From: Owenia fusiformis
Taxonomy: Eukaryota > Annelida > Polychaeta > Sabellida > Oweniidae
Direction: 5' to 3'
DNA length: 64,000 bases
Assembly (NCBI GenBank): GCA_903813345.2
Contig: CAIIXF020000008.1
Span: 8,583,278 to 8,647,277, forward strand
Shown: positions 1-10,959 of the stretch, in pieces
Layout of the letters: the number at the start of each line of letters is the position of its first letter
How positions within the stretch are numbered: position 1 is the stretch's first letter
The notes under the pieces: model-generated
Told to the model about the DNA's origin: nothing
Seen by the model: the letters and a program-made list of their open reading frames with translations, nothing else
The model's database searches: none
Translations under genes and position numbers: made by a program

Positions 1-857
1 TTCTGAAGCTTCAGGTTGCCAAGGTGGGACATAGCCTGTTTCACATTGGATTCATTTTCCTTTATCACCTTCTCTGTGTAGCTCTTGTATTTCTTACAAA
101 TAGCTTGAATCAAATTATTCATATCATTGTTTATTTATTTCAGCTGTGATGTTTTCTGCATTTTGCTCCAATTGACTTTTATAGGCCTGTATCAGGTATG
201 TTTTGAATAGCCTGTTCATAAATGTCTACAAGTCGTTTCCCTTGTGTTATAACAGAACCAATAGGCTTCATGTTCTTGATCGCTGTTTCTTTTATCTCCT
301 CACATGCATGACCAGCATGTTTTGTAGGGTAGCATAGACGGCAAAGCACTGTCTTATCAACCATACAGTAGAGCTCTAGGGGCTTATTGGGATGTACTTG
401 ACAGTACACAGTGCGTTCTTTTATACACTTGAGTGCTGTCTGTAGATCTTGTGCAGTATCTCCTGTTAGATCAATTATTTTGTGTCCTTCAACAGAAAGT
501 CATGATTTTTACCACAAGCAATACATAATTTTATGTCGCAATTTATTCATGTACTTGAACACAGGAATCACATTCTGGCTTTTCAGTCTGCTGACTGTCT
601 TTAAATGCATCGGCCAGGAATGAAATTGTAGGGCTCACCTTGAACTCTTCCACCCCTACTTGTGGCATATTACATACACGATGGCATTCAGGGCAGTTGA
701 AAGATCCTCCTTGGAGTTTACCCTTCTGTATAAGCCTATCAAAGCATTTCAAGCAATATGCATGCATACATGACAATGCCTTCGGTTCAGTTAGAATGTC
801 TTTGCATGTTCCACATGTTAAAACAGCTTTATTACGATCATCTGAATATGACGCCAT
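1..857 (-). pseudogene. TRIM-type RING/B-box/coiled-coil protein, frameshifted, 5' part of the gene
   Basis: Reading on the minus strand from ATG 855-857, the first ~85 residues form a C3HC4 RING finger (CGTCKDIL, CMHAYCLKCF, FNCPECH), as in TRIM ubiquitin ligases. A B-box 1-like piece (CDSC, then CIACGKNH) follows, then a B-box 2 (YCQVHPNKPLELYC, CRLCYPTKHAGHAC) at about 300-409, then a coiled coil that runs off the left edge. The frame breaks at least four times: near 545, near 500, near 185 and near 140. Each time the homology resumes in another frame. This is either a pseudogene or a real gene with indel errors in the assembly. Because the breaks cluster and alternative frames remain clean, I favour decay but cannot exclude assembly error. 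A C-terminal NHL, B30.2 or other domain would lie outside the window. Confidence 0.75.
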
Positions 858-1112
858 TTCTCAACTTTAGACTGGGATAGAGACACAGAGCTTAAAGTCC
901 AATAACCATGTTTTTGAATTATATCAACCAGTTAATAAATATCCAGATGTAGTAATAAACAATTGTAAAGGTCTTGATGAATCAAATCAATAAATAATTT
1001 CATTTCATCATTATAAGATAAAAACATGTAACTACATGTACTTCATTATGTTGTTCCTGTAAGTGTTTACCTGTTATGTATATCTTATGTTAAGGTGGCC
1101 TAAAGTGCTGCT
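858..1112. other. Non-coding, no feature seen
   Basis: AT-rich sequence upstream of the TRIM-like gene. It could hold its 5' untranslated region and promoter, but I see no convincing TATA box, coding segment or repeat. Confidence 0.4.
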
Positions 1113-1852
1113 TATTTTTTCATGAAGCCACTCAGTAAAATTACGATTTCTCTGCACCCTGATGTCCAATCAACATCATTCGAGTATCTATGTGTTCCTG
1201 ACACGTTTAGGCATCCGTTAATGACAACGTCTACCCATGCATGCGAAATTGACGTAATTCATGACTCAAATCGGGAAGACAAAAACATGTGATATTCTTT
1301 CAGAATTGTTTAATAATAACTACATGTACATGTATTTACAAAAATGTTCCCGAGACACAAATCCATTTAGGTAAGGTTTGTTTTAAAGTCGAAAAGCCCC
1401 AATAAGACAATACAAACCCAGATAAAACCCAGAAGACTGCAGATTTCATGTAATGATTTACGTTCATGTAAACAAGTAAAGTACATATAATCCCCATATA
1501 AAACACTGGCCTATGTGACATGTGATAACATGTTCAAACTGAAATGTTGAAAATTTTCAATATAGCATTTTCTTCCATGTTCTGTATGCCCCTCTACCTG
1601 CTATAAGACAATGTATCTTCAAATAAAACACTTTTGTAAATAGTATTCACAAGCAATTTTGTTTGTGAATCTCAAATTTTGTCTTTACGATTTCAATCAA
1701 GAATTTCATCAACTTGGCGTGCAAACTTTGGGTAGACGTTGTTATTCTTAGACGCACAAATGTGTCAGGAACACATAGATACTTGAATGATCTTGATTGG
1801 AAATCAGGTTGCAGAGAAATCGTAATTTTACTGAGTAGCTTCACAAAAAAAT
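1113..1852. repeat. MITE-like element with ~110-bp inverted arms
   Basis: The arm at about 1113-1225 is repeated, inverted and slightly diverged, at about 1730-1852. Both arms share the AATTTTACTGAGT and AGGAACACATAGATACTTGAATGAT segments, read on one strand or the other. The ~500-bp interior has no credible gene. This is the form of a non-autonomous inverted-repeat transposon. I could not define a target-site duplication. Confidence 0.65.
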
Positions 1853-2147
1853 AAAAAGGCTATACGCCTCGTTAAGCCTTTCTCAGAACCTATTTACAAT
1901 CAACTAGGCCTAAATTACATCGTAAGCAGTTTATCAGGTCACCATAACTATTACTACCTTCAAAATAAAAACTGACAACATGGATCACAGAATGAAGTTT
2001 GAAAATGGTCATTTTTAGTTTTTTGATGGTTAAATTTTCTGTAGTTTATTATCACACCAAATGTAGTTTATGTATGTCATAAAACTGAACCCTCATCAAT
2101 TCATTGCTCCTGTGCTATAAAATGAATCCACCTTTTGCCAGCAACTG

Positions 2148-2650
2148 CAGGCCTGTCAACTGTCCCGCAATTTGCGTATTTGTCACGCATTTGCTGAAGA
2201 ATTTGAAGTCACGCCAGTTTTTTTTGCGTGACAGAAAATGTCACGCAAAATACGCATTTTACCTGGTAATTGTCAAGCAAAAATATTTCTGTAGAAATTT
2301 TTTCGAAATATGTTTCCGATACGGTAAAAATACGAACGCCGGGAAAAACCGAACGCAATTTGTTCGGATTTGTCACGCGAATCCCGTATGTGTCACGCAT
2401 GTTCATTGGAAATTTTTCGTACCTACCCCCCCCCCCCCCCCCCCCCCCCCCCGTTGACGATATCGCGAGCGTAGCGAGTGCGAAAAATTTGAGGTGTTCA
2501 AAGTTTGGCAAAGGTGCTCAAACTTTGGCCAAAGGTGTTTAAAAGTTGGCCAAAGGTGTTCAAAATTTGGACAAAAGTGTTCAGATTTGGACTTAGGTGT
2601 CCAACATTTTGAAGTCACTCATATTAGGTGGTCCCAAGTTGACAGCCCTG
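2148..2650. mobile_element. Non-autonomous DNA transposon, hAT-like ends CAGG..CCTG
   Basis: The left end CAGGCCTGTCAACT is matched by the inverted right end AGTTGACAGCCCTG. Both are flanked by the direct repeat CAACTG (2142-2147 and 2651-2656), a plausible 6-bp target duplication. The interior has no transposase. It contains recurrent GTCACGC words, a ~26-bp C tract at 2427-2452, a GCGAGCGTAGCGAGTGCG motif, and five degenerate 21-bp repeats (AAAGGTGTTCAAA..TTGGCC) at about 2490-2600. It sits in the intron before the first visible ZFYVE26 exon. Confidence 0.75.
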
Positions 2651-2744
2651 CAACTGTAATATTTGAATTGTCATACATGTACTATCTAGTTCATTCACAT
2701 GTTCTTCCTTTGCTTTAATAACAAAATGAAAATGAACGTTGCAG

Positions 2745-5700
2745 GATTTCATCCGTGCCAGCATGACATGTATACAACACTTCTACCAGGGTGGTGCAGA
2801 GTCGTACAGTCAGCTATTTGATAGAATGCCATACCTGATGTCAGCCAAGCAGCACTTGGAGGCCTACCTAGACAGGCGCAAGTGGGGAACTGTGCCCAAG
2901 CCATCACATTCTGCCCCCAGGCAACCAACCTGGAATACAGGGGAGAAAGAGACAGCAATCCGCATGATGATGTCTCCAAGTGATGTTAATAAGTAAGGAA
3001 TGGTATCTATGCTGTGGCCTATTTTAGTATACATGTACAGGGCGTTCAGTAAGTAAAGCTAATTTTGCTCTCAAACTTTTATTTCTTGTCTATTATCGTT
3101 CAAATTTTCAGTGGAGAAGCATCAGACACTTTTCTAACTATCCTGAAAAAATCATCAAGATATAATGAATAACAGCAAAATGGTGGTTGTCATAGTAACG
3201 CGAATACGGGTTATTAGCAATTTTATAAGTTCACAGCATAGTAGATTTTGTTAACGTTAGTTTCTGTCCTGTCTATATTTCAACCATAGTTCTGTGGCTA
3301 CTCCACATTTCTACTTTCAAGTTAGCATTCTATTTCATGTTCTAAGTAGTTCCCCTTAGCTTTCACACACAGCTGATGTCGTTCTATCCACTTCTGATAT
3401 ATCCTGTGGAAGCCATCTGGAAAGTTCTTTGTCAGCGAACGTTGAACGGCATTCTGAAGCTCATGGATATTTGCGTGGATCTTATCACGCAGATCATTTT
3501 TCAAACATGAAAATACCCCAAAATCGCACGGTGCCTTGTCAGGAGAATACGCTGACTGGCCTTGAACCTCCATCTCCAGCGTTTTCTGGATAGTATCCTG
3601 CACCATTTGCGACCTATGCGATAACGCATTATCTTGTTTCATTTCATTGTTCATTTTGCTTCCATTGGCAATCCTGGTAGCCATGATTTTGATGATGTCA
3701 TGGAGCAGACTGATGGATCATTCTGGATCATTCCATCTGTTGTATCATCTGTCTGTGATGTCATAGACTACTGTTGCCATGGTATCATATTTGTGTATGT
3801 TGTTGTTATGTTTGTCGTGACTTTCAGCCATAGCAAACAAAGACATGTGCAGCATTAATCTTAATCAATTTCATTGCATTATAACATTTTTATTAAAGTA
3901 AGAAATTGCTCCGCAGAACCCGTACTCACGTTACTATGACAACCACTGTTTTGCTATTATTCATCATATCTTATTTAATGTTTCAGGGTAGTTAAAAAAA
4001 TGTCAAATGCTTCTTCACTGAAAATTTGAAAGATAAATGACAAAAAATAAAAGTTTGAGAGCAAAATTAGCTTTACTTACTGAACGCCCTGTAAATGCCA
4101 CGGTAACAGTCTATGTGGCTTGCCTATTTGTAAATTCCATTATTATAAGTATGTGGCCTGATCCATCCAAGTATAACTGTAATAAATATCATAATCATAA
4201 TCTCAAAGCCACCATTTGGCAATATACCCTGCATCAAAATTCGAGCATTTGATAACTGATTTATTCTATACTTAGTAGATTATGAAGGTTTATAGTCAAG
4301 TCCCCTAGCTCAGTCTGCTCTCTGAATTTGTGACGTCGTAGTTTTGATGAGCTGGTGATATATATGTTTAAGAACAAAGCTTTTACCTTTTAGATACTTG
4401 AATACTATAAGTCTCCAGTTAGAAGTGACAAAATTCTTCAACCTCTACATTAAAGATGGCAGCGCTGCAGTAGCACCCCTAACAAATAGTGAAGGAGAAC
4501 TATTTACACTATTTGGAAATAACCAAATGAAAGCTGAAGTAGCAACTCTGGTAAGAGTCAAACTAAAAGATTATCTGTCGAGATTTTAAGATTTTTGGTT
4601 CCACTTGTTGGTGATATTTACAAGAATGCTCTTTGATTTGTCTTTACAAACCACACAAATACAAAGACAAAATTATTTCAAAGTTTCCTTTAGGAAGTAT
4701 CTCAAGCCAAAACACCCATTACTAACTTATTCTGCTGGTTTTAAGGGCATGGCTAGACTTTCTCTTTAAAGGGTAAATCACTCAGTATTAATCTTGATAA
4801 TGAACACTCAATGTTGTTTATTTATTTAGGTGATGTTATCGGGTAACAATATTAATGATGGTTTTGGATTAGGGTTCAGAATCATCCAGGACTTCAAACT
4901 GAATGCAACACTGATCTATGCCCATGCAGGGAGACAGCTTTCCAAACGACATAGGTAAATAATACATGTTTGTAAGCAAAACTGCCAAAAGGGGAGACCA
5001 AAGAATATTACAAAATACAGTAAGCAAAATCAAATGTGAAAAGCACCACCAGTTATAACCTATAAAGAAAACAAACAGTGAACATGAAATTTATTCCAAT
5101 TCAGGGAGACATCTTTCATTTTTGAGTTATTTCATTTTGTCTTAAACCTTATATTAGTAAACCTATGCCATATAAGGAATAGGTACAGAAGTTTTATCAC
5201 AAAATTTCCTATCATATGGATTTGCCTTAATACAGGTATAGCTATGTAAGGCAGCTGTTGGATTGTATCAAGGACTCTGGACAATGCAAGGATCAGGACT
5301 ATGATGAGGTCATTTGTGCATGTGTTCGTGTACTGGCAGATGAACCCTCTCAGGTATATAGATCTTAACATTTACCTTTAAATTATTAAAAACTTTTCTC
5401 TTATGCATTTTCCTTTGATTTTATAGAAACATATTTTGTCTTCATTACATATGCATTAAAATTTATGATGATGTAACAAATGTCACTTTCTAAATTCTTG
5501 CTAAATAGAATATGTTCATAAGAAGCACCTGCCGCATTATTAATTTGTCCATTATGTTTCTATTCATGTTTTGTTTCAGGCAAAGGAAGCTGGAGAACTT
5601 ATCAAAAGAATACAGCTAGATGCAAACAAGGTCAGAAGTTACATGTATAAACCTTGACCTTGTTACTTATGTGACTTGACCTTGCTACTTATGTGCCTTG

Positions 5701-6804
5701 ACCTTGTTACTTATGTGCATTGACCTTGTTACTTATGTGCATTGACTTTTTTATGTATGTGCCTTGACCTTGTTACTTATGTGCCTTGACCTTGTTACTT
5801 ATGTGCCTTGACCTTGTTACTTATGTGGCTTGACCTTCCTACATATGTGCCTTGACCTTGTTACTTATGTGCATTGACCTTGTTACTTATGTGCCTTGAC
5901 CTTGCTACTTATGTGCATTGACCTTGTTACTTATGTGCCCTGACCTAGTTACTTATCTGCCTTGACTTTGTTACTTATGTGCATTTACCTTGTTACTTAT
6001 CTGCCTTGACCGTGTAACTTATGTGCATTGACCTTATTACTTATGTGCCTTGACCTTGTTACGTATGTGCCTTGACCTTGTTACGTATGTGCCTTAACCT
6101 TGTTACTTATGTGCCTTGACCTTGTTACTTATGTGCCTTGACCTTGTTACTTATGTGCATTGACCTTGTTACGTATGTGCCTTGACTTTGTGAACACCAA
6201 TTCTTTAACTGCATTTATTCACGACAAGAATAATACATGGAAACAATGGAAGTAACATAAAATACGTTTTGCTCCAACACATGGAGTCTTTTGCTTTTGC
6301 CATGTCTTTTTTTAACAAACAACAAATTGTCGAATATCGAATTGACACATTTAGTATAATGTAAGTGGATCAAATCCTCACAATCCTAAGCAGACAGACC
6401 AGAGTCCAACAACAATATAAACACCTATAAAACATAGAAACTGTATCACCCATTGAAAACCTAAAACACTGTGTGTAAATATTTAAAAGCAGTCTATCCC
6501 AGGATTTGAAAGTGGGCAAGCTATGACAGATATCTCGTTTCAATGAATGTCTAATTTAACTAATTTATAATTGCTTTGTATGCTCCCTAGAATGCTTGAT
6601 ACTCAGCTCTTTATCCATTTGTAGGTGAATGCATATATCCTGTGTAGCAAACTGAAGAATGCCTACTTAGTTGCAGTTAAGACAGATCGGGTAGAAGACG
6701 TCCAGAGAATTGCTAGTATAGCCAGTCAGAAACCATCACAAGCTCAAGTGAAAACAATATGTGATAAATGGCTCCAGCAGAGACAGGCTAAAGCCAAGAA
6801 GTAA
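2745..6804 (+). CDS. ZFYVE26: Spastizin (FYVE zinc finger protein 26), last six coding exons
   Basis: The exons are 2745-2992, 4394-4550, 4830-4954, 5236-5353, 5580-5630 and 6625-6804 (stop TAA). All have AG/GT borders and compatible phases, giving 293 codons including the stop. The product matches the C-terminal helical region of spastizin as I know it: MTCIQHF, LNTISLQLEVTKF, LFGNNQMK, an FGLGFRIIQDFKL stretch, AYLICSKLK-like VNAYILCSKLKNAYLVAV, and a terminal ICDKWL. Spastizin acts with spatacsin and AP-5 in endolysosomal trafficking, lysosome re-formation and autophagy. Its FYVE finger binds PI3P and would be encoded upstream of this window, since vertebrate proteins exceed 2,500 residues. 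Introns carry a mariner (3038-4091) and a 22-bp satellite (5645-6190). No frameshift or stop is seen, so the gene looks intact here. Confidence 0.9.
3038..4091. mobile_element. Mariner-family transposon with long inverted repeats
   Basis: Perfect outer ends CAGGGCGTTCAGTAAGTAAAG and its inverse are flanked by TA on both sides (3036-3037, 4092-4093). The inverted similarity extends about 160 bp inward on each arm. The minus strand 3322-3684 encodes a C-terminal transposase fragment with the mariner signatures QDNALSHRS (second catalytic Asp region) and YSPDKAPCDF (third Asp). The N-terminal DNA-binding half and the first Asp region are missing. It is a decayed, non-autonomous copy inside a ZFYVE26 intron. 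Confidence 0.88.
3322..3684 (-). pseudogene. Mariner transposase, C-terminal remnant
   Basis: A 120-codon open frame reads QDNALSHRS, then AYSPDKAPCDFGVFSCLK, then a typical mariner tail (LTKNFPDGF..WIERHQLCV). Full mariner transposases are about 340 residues, so two thirds are gone or unreadable. It cannot be active alone. Confidence 0.8.
5645..6190. repeat. 22-bp tandem satellite, TTACTTATGTGCCTTGACCTTG
   Basis: About 24 head-to-tail copies of a 22-bp unit fill the ZFYVE26 intron directly after the 51-bp exon (5580-5630). Most copies keep TGACCTTG, the reverse complement of CAAGGTCA. Copies differ by scattered point changes (CTACTTATG, ACGTATG, GCATTGACC). It begins only ~15 bp after the donor at 5631. 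Confidence 0.95.
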
Positions 6805-6925
6805 CATGTACATGTACATGTATATTGGAGTTTGGGACCATTCTTTAAATTGACAGTGTCTTATTTTATGACTTATTGAGAAAAGTGAGCTCACTGACAG
6901 AATTACACTATGGGGGATTGTACAA

Positions 6926-7460
6926 GGGGTGATCCAAAAGTAAGGTGACTGTATTATGCCATTGCAACATATTTTAACCAATTCTCATGAAATAGTTAGA
7001 GAATGTGTATTATCCATTTATGCATTATGACTCAAAGTTTCAATATCTTATTTTGACAATGCGCCGTGCCATACATGTAGCTAAGTACTTACTCAAACTA
7101 CAATAGAAAATATGTGTATGACTCAACTTTGAAATGCACCCTATTCACCTGATCTGGATCCCTCTGACTGTTTGTAGTCCATGTGACAACCCCCCCCCCC
7201 CCTACTCACCTTGCTGAAGAGGATGAGAGGAAAATCCAGTCTTGAAGCAAGACTAAGTTTTATCTTTATGTTGAACTGAAGGACAAATTACAAGGACATG
7301 TTTATGAATGTGAAAATGAACTCTCTGTTCTCGAGTGGCTTTGTGAGATGGGTGATGTGAGATTTTTATGTATGTTTGTACAGTTATGAAGTTTATTTCT
7401 ATCCACCATGCCATTATGCCATATAACACTGGTGTAGAGTTTATTATAAAAATAGATAAT
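6926..7460 (+). mobile_element. Degenerate mariner relic
   Basis: GGGGTGATCCAAAAGTAAGGTGACT at 6926-6950 resembles a mariner terminal repeat. At about 7133-7170 the translation reads NAPYSPDLDPSDC, the conserved motif before the third catalytic Asp of mariner transposases. The frame is broken immediately afterwards, interrupted by a C tract at 7190-7201. I did not find a matching right terminus. It lies just downstream of the ZFYVE26 stop codon, probably in its 3' untranslated region or flank. Confidence 0.55.
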
Positions 7461-7576
7461 ATGAATGAAAAAATAAATTTTGAGAAATATGTATATGTTA
7501 GATACATACCTTGTGTATTACTTCTGATTCAAAACCAATTGTAAATACAGCTCAATAGTTATTTTGGTAAAGAACT

Positions 7577-7760
7577 TTTTATGTCACCAACAAAGTGGTG
7601 ACATATTGTTATAGTCTCCAATTGTTTGTGGCTGGTGTTCGGTGATTGGTGTTCGGTCTCTGTAATAGTGTTTGTTGTCCGTAACAGTGGTCAGTGTCTG
7701 TAACAAATGGTAGGTGGTGACATTTTGCATGTCAATGCCTTGTTTGTTTTTGCAGGTAAT
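7577..7760. repeat. Dispersed repeat with GTCACCAnCA..GTGGTGACAT fold-back start
   Basis: The motif ATGTCACCAACAAAGTGGTGACATATTG, followed by TATAGTCTCC, recurs at 45518-45560 and in part at 62830-62930. Those copies share GGTGGTGACATTTTG and AATGCCTTG words. This is a multi-copy non-autonomous element of unknown class. Confidence 0.6.
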
Positions 7761-8824
7761 TGTTTGACTAGGACATTGAATTGGTATTTTTACGTCTAAA
7801 GACTCTGAGACTAGTAATGCAATATTAACTAAATTCGATTGATATTTGTATATTTTATGTACTCTCCAGTTTTTATCACTAACAGCTTCCTATGTGTAGC
7901 TATAAGAAGTAGTACAATAAATGTAGGAGATAAAGGAAATAAACATATTATGTATCTTGTTTTATGAACCATGTATCTCCTGCTTTTGGAATATACATTC
8001 TATTTCAACATAATCCGCTGTATACATTGTCATTGTATATTATACCAAACCTTATAAATCATTAACCTGCCACTAAAACCTGTTTTTGAATGAGTACCAT
8101 CAACCTGTATATCCACCTCGCAGAGTGAACGCTTAAGTTTTTCGGTCTAATTTTTTAATCTGCCATAGACTTTGATGTAAAAAATGTTATGTCTAAAAGA
8201 TCTTCAACAAAAATAGAAGAGTTCGATTGATAAGAGTTTACTTGGTTGATACTGATGATATGTATGGTGTTTATAGGCGTGTACGATGAATTAGGTTACC
8301 AAAAACAGTTTTATAACATATCTAAAAACTAACCAGTGTAGACTACACTTCATACGAGATTACGAATGTTTTTGCACATTTTGCCTAATTTACAAGTATA
8401 CAGACTTAGATTGTTTGACATGTTGATTGACACTATCAATGTTCCTGAGAAATGTTTCGAAAACAAATCCTCAAAATGGGTACATGATATCTATGTTTTT
8501 GTGAATAGCATTTCAGTTTTGCCACCCACGATAAAGAAAACTCTAAATGGAATTTTATGGTATGCACATTACACATTGAACCTAGGACCATCATCCTAGA
8601 TTGAACATATCGTGTCCCTTCGTATTGTTTATGTAAGTCCCATCTTGCTCAATATAACATTTTGAGACTGGTCGAAGAATGAGAGGGTCGAAGGTTGAGA
8701 GCTTGCAATATACTGACGAACTGAAGAAAGATGGTTCCTCGAGTCCAGATATACGGCCCACTGGCTGCTCACATAGATAATTCAGGTATATAAAAAGTTA
8801 TTTAATGTTACAAGACTGTTTCGA
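7761..8824. other. Intergenic, no supported gene
   Basis: AT-rich sequence between ZFYVE26 and the pacifastin-like gene. Short open frames (for example 8366-8599) have no recognisable domain or splice context. A variant poly(A) signal for the minus-strand gene (ATTAAA on the minus strand) is at 8801-8806. Confidence 0.5.
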
Positions 8825-9564
8825 TCAATGGAGTAACCCTTGAAGTTCCTTATGGATCCCTCGACGTCGTCGTACTCCGAAGTAACAAGGCAGTTTTGTG
8901 CAGTTAGGTGAACCATTGACGCAGGCACACCAGTTACAGCCATCGTACCATTTTTTCGCCTCGTAGCAGACGATGCGGCCCCGGGCGAGACAATGGCACC
9001 ACGTACACCCTGTACCTTCCAACCATGCGTGTCCCATATTCGATTCCCAACACCCAGTTCTCCCTGAAAAAGAATATTTTAAAGAAACTTAGTTGAAAGC
9101 CAAATTAAAAGGGAGAATCAGATTTAGCGAACAAGCTAAACAAAAATTGTTCTTGTTTTAGAATATTTTTGACTCTTATCATTCCTTGTCATGTCTATAA
9201 TATACTCCAATGAGCATACTTTATTTCAGTAAAACGTATTATTCTTTTTATAATATCGTTACCCTTTTCATTATTTGGGAGAATTTAACCCCCCCCCCCA
9301 TATTGAATACGTATCTGATTGCGATTCGATTCGATATATTATTTGGGCTTGGGCTTTTCTATCAGTTTCTCGATCTCTGGCAAAAATTGTTGGGCTAGTT
9401 AACATGGACGTGGTTAACCTTATAAGAAGTCTTATACATTTACCTAAATGAGAATGTGGTGTAGCGCTTGCTCCGGCACTTCCATCACAAGCACATCCAG
9501 TAATCATCAACATTACCACAAGGAGTGTCATTACCAATATGTGTCCATTATGTGTGTCGGGCAT
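8825..9564 (-). CDS. Secreted small cysteine-rich protein with pacifastin-like domain
   Basis: There are two exons on the minus strand: 9564-9444 (ATG, phase 1 GT donor) and 9063-8825 (CAG acceptor, TGA). Together they give 119 codons plus stop. Residues 1-26 form a signal peptide with hydrophobic core ILVMTLLVVMLMITG. The mature part has ten cysteines. The last six fit the pacifastin pattern C-x9-C-N-x-C-x-C-x6-C-T-x3-C (DGCNWCACVNGSPNCTKLPC). The first four (GC..GC-TWC-HC) look like a degenerate preceding repeat. Pacifastin domains are serine-protease inhibitors known from arthropods and other invertebrates, and single VWC-like folds are an alternative. A basic RRRR patch follows the last cysteine. 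The TKLPC loop, where P1 usually sits, suggests a Lys or Leu reactive site, but this is inference. Confidence 0.82.
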
Positions 9565-10950
9565 CTTAATTGATTGATTGTATTACAGTACTAATCCTAA
9601 CATAAGCGATGATTTAATTTTTCACTCTACGGAACAACTTTTTCCATTTGCTTGCGTACTTCAGGTGCTCGGATTATCTTTCTATTTGGAAACGTTTTAG
9701 TGAAAGGCAGGCTAAGTGAATCCTCAAAATAATAGATACTTGAAAAGTCTTATGTTTCTAAACCGCAGAAAAAGTATCCAATCGTGTCAGTTGTAACTTG
9801 TGTAGATATACACTCGATCACATCTTTCTGCTTCAATAGAAACAGCTCAAGACTGAGGAGAAATGAGATATCATTGTTTATCATGGTGACAATCGATTGG
9901 TAAATGAATAAGTTATTAGGAACTGATAATAAATCTGTAAAGATGAGGATGACTTAACGTGACATCACTTTATCCTTAGGAATGTGTAAAAATTGCCAAG
10001 GCAAAGGGAACCCCATCATGTTTTATCGACTAGAACTGCTCCACTTCTTATATCCTTATAAACTCAGCACTTCATAAGATTTAAGAGTTCAACTTGAAAT
10101 TCTCCAGTGTTTAGTGAGATTGATAAAGTATAATCAGAAAGAATATACATACATATCCACTAACAGAATAAAACATCCACACAGACCATTCAGTTCTATA
10201 AAACCAAGTGCAAATGACAACATACCAAGAGGAGAATACTAGTAAGCCAAGAGGTTTTATTATTCTCAACTCTTCATCATAGAGAAATTCGCAAAAGCTC
10301 TTCTAGAATAGCCACTGATGTTAACACTCTTAAAGTAAGCAACGAGAGTTCAATAATCTAATTTTCCATCTTAGTTCTCACAATGAACTAGACATGACAT
10401 GAACTTGTATGGCATACTCAAATTCTTTTACCAATATAAAAATCACAGGATTAACTCCGAAAAAATAAATCTTCATCATCTAGAAGCCGTGAGTCAAAAA
10501 TCAACTCCGAATCGTTGATACCGTCACCCTGCGCGCAGACTCTAGTTATAAACTATACCTGCAGTTGAACGAATGCAAATGGTAAATCTTTGAGCAGTCT
10601 CCAAACTAAAAGTCGCGACACCTTTAGACCACTGAGACAGTTTCAGAGAACATTCCCCTTCCCCACATATCCACCTTTAACTGTCACGACTCTTCACAAT
10701 CCTGGTCCATGTACCCTAGTTAAGCATCCTAAGGTGCTTGGAGTAGGAACTTCTTATTTTTTCAAGAGCCGAATGATGAATCAAGATATTCCATACCATA
10801 CCATACCATTTCGCCAATTTATTTTTACTTCATATCTGATTTAACTTAAGTTGCTTATGGGTATAGACGTTTAATTGAGGCCGGGAAGGAAACGCAGCAT
10901 ATGAAATCTTCTAGAGAAATATCAAGAATTTCACAAACTTTATTTTTTCC
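9565..10950. other. Intergenic, no supported gene
   Basis: Probable promoter side of the minus-strand pacifastin-like gene, followed by featureless AT-rich DNA. The 10590-10844 open frame is low-complexity and has no recognisable domain. Confidence 0.45.
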
Positions 10951-10959
10951 TTGAAAATC

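Noticed and set aside
2209-2618. Overlapping open frames across the poly-C tract, with Pro- or Gly-rich runs
   Set aside because: They are translations of the C tract and 21-bp repeats inside a non-autonomous transposon, with no domain or splice context.
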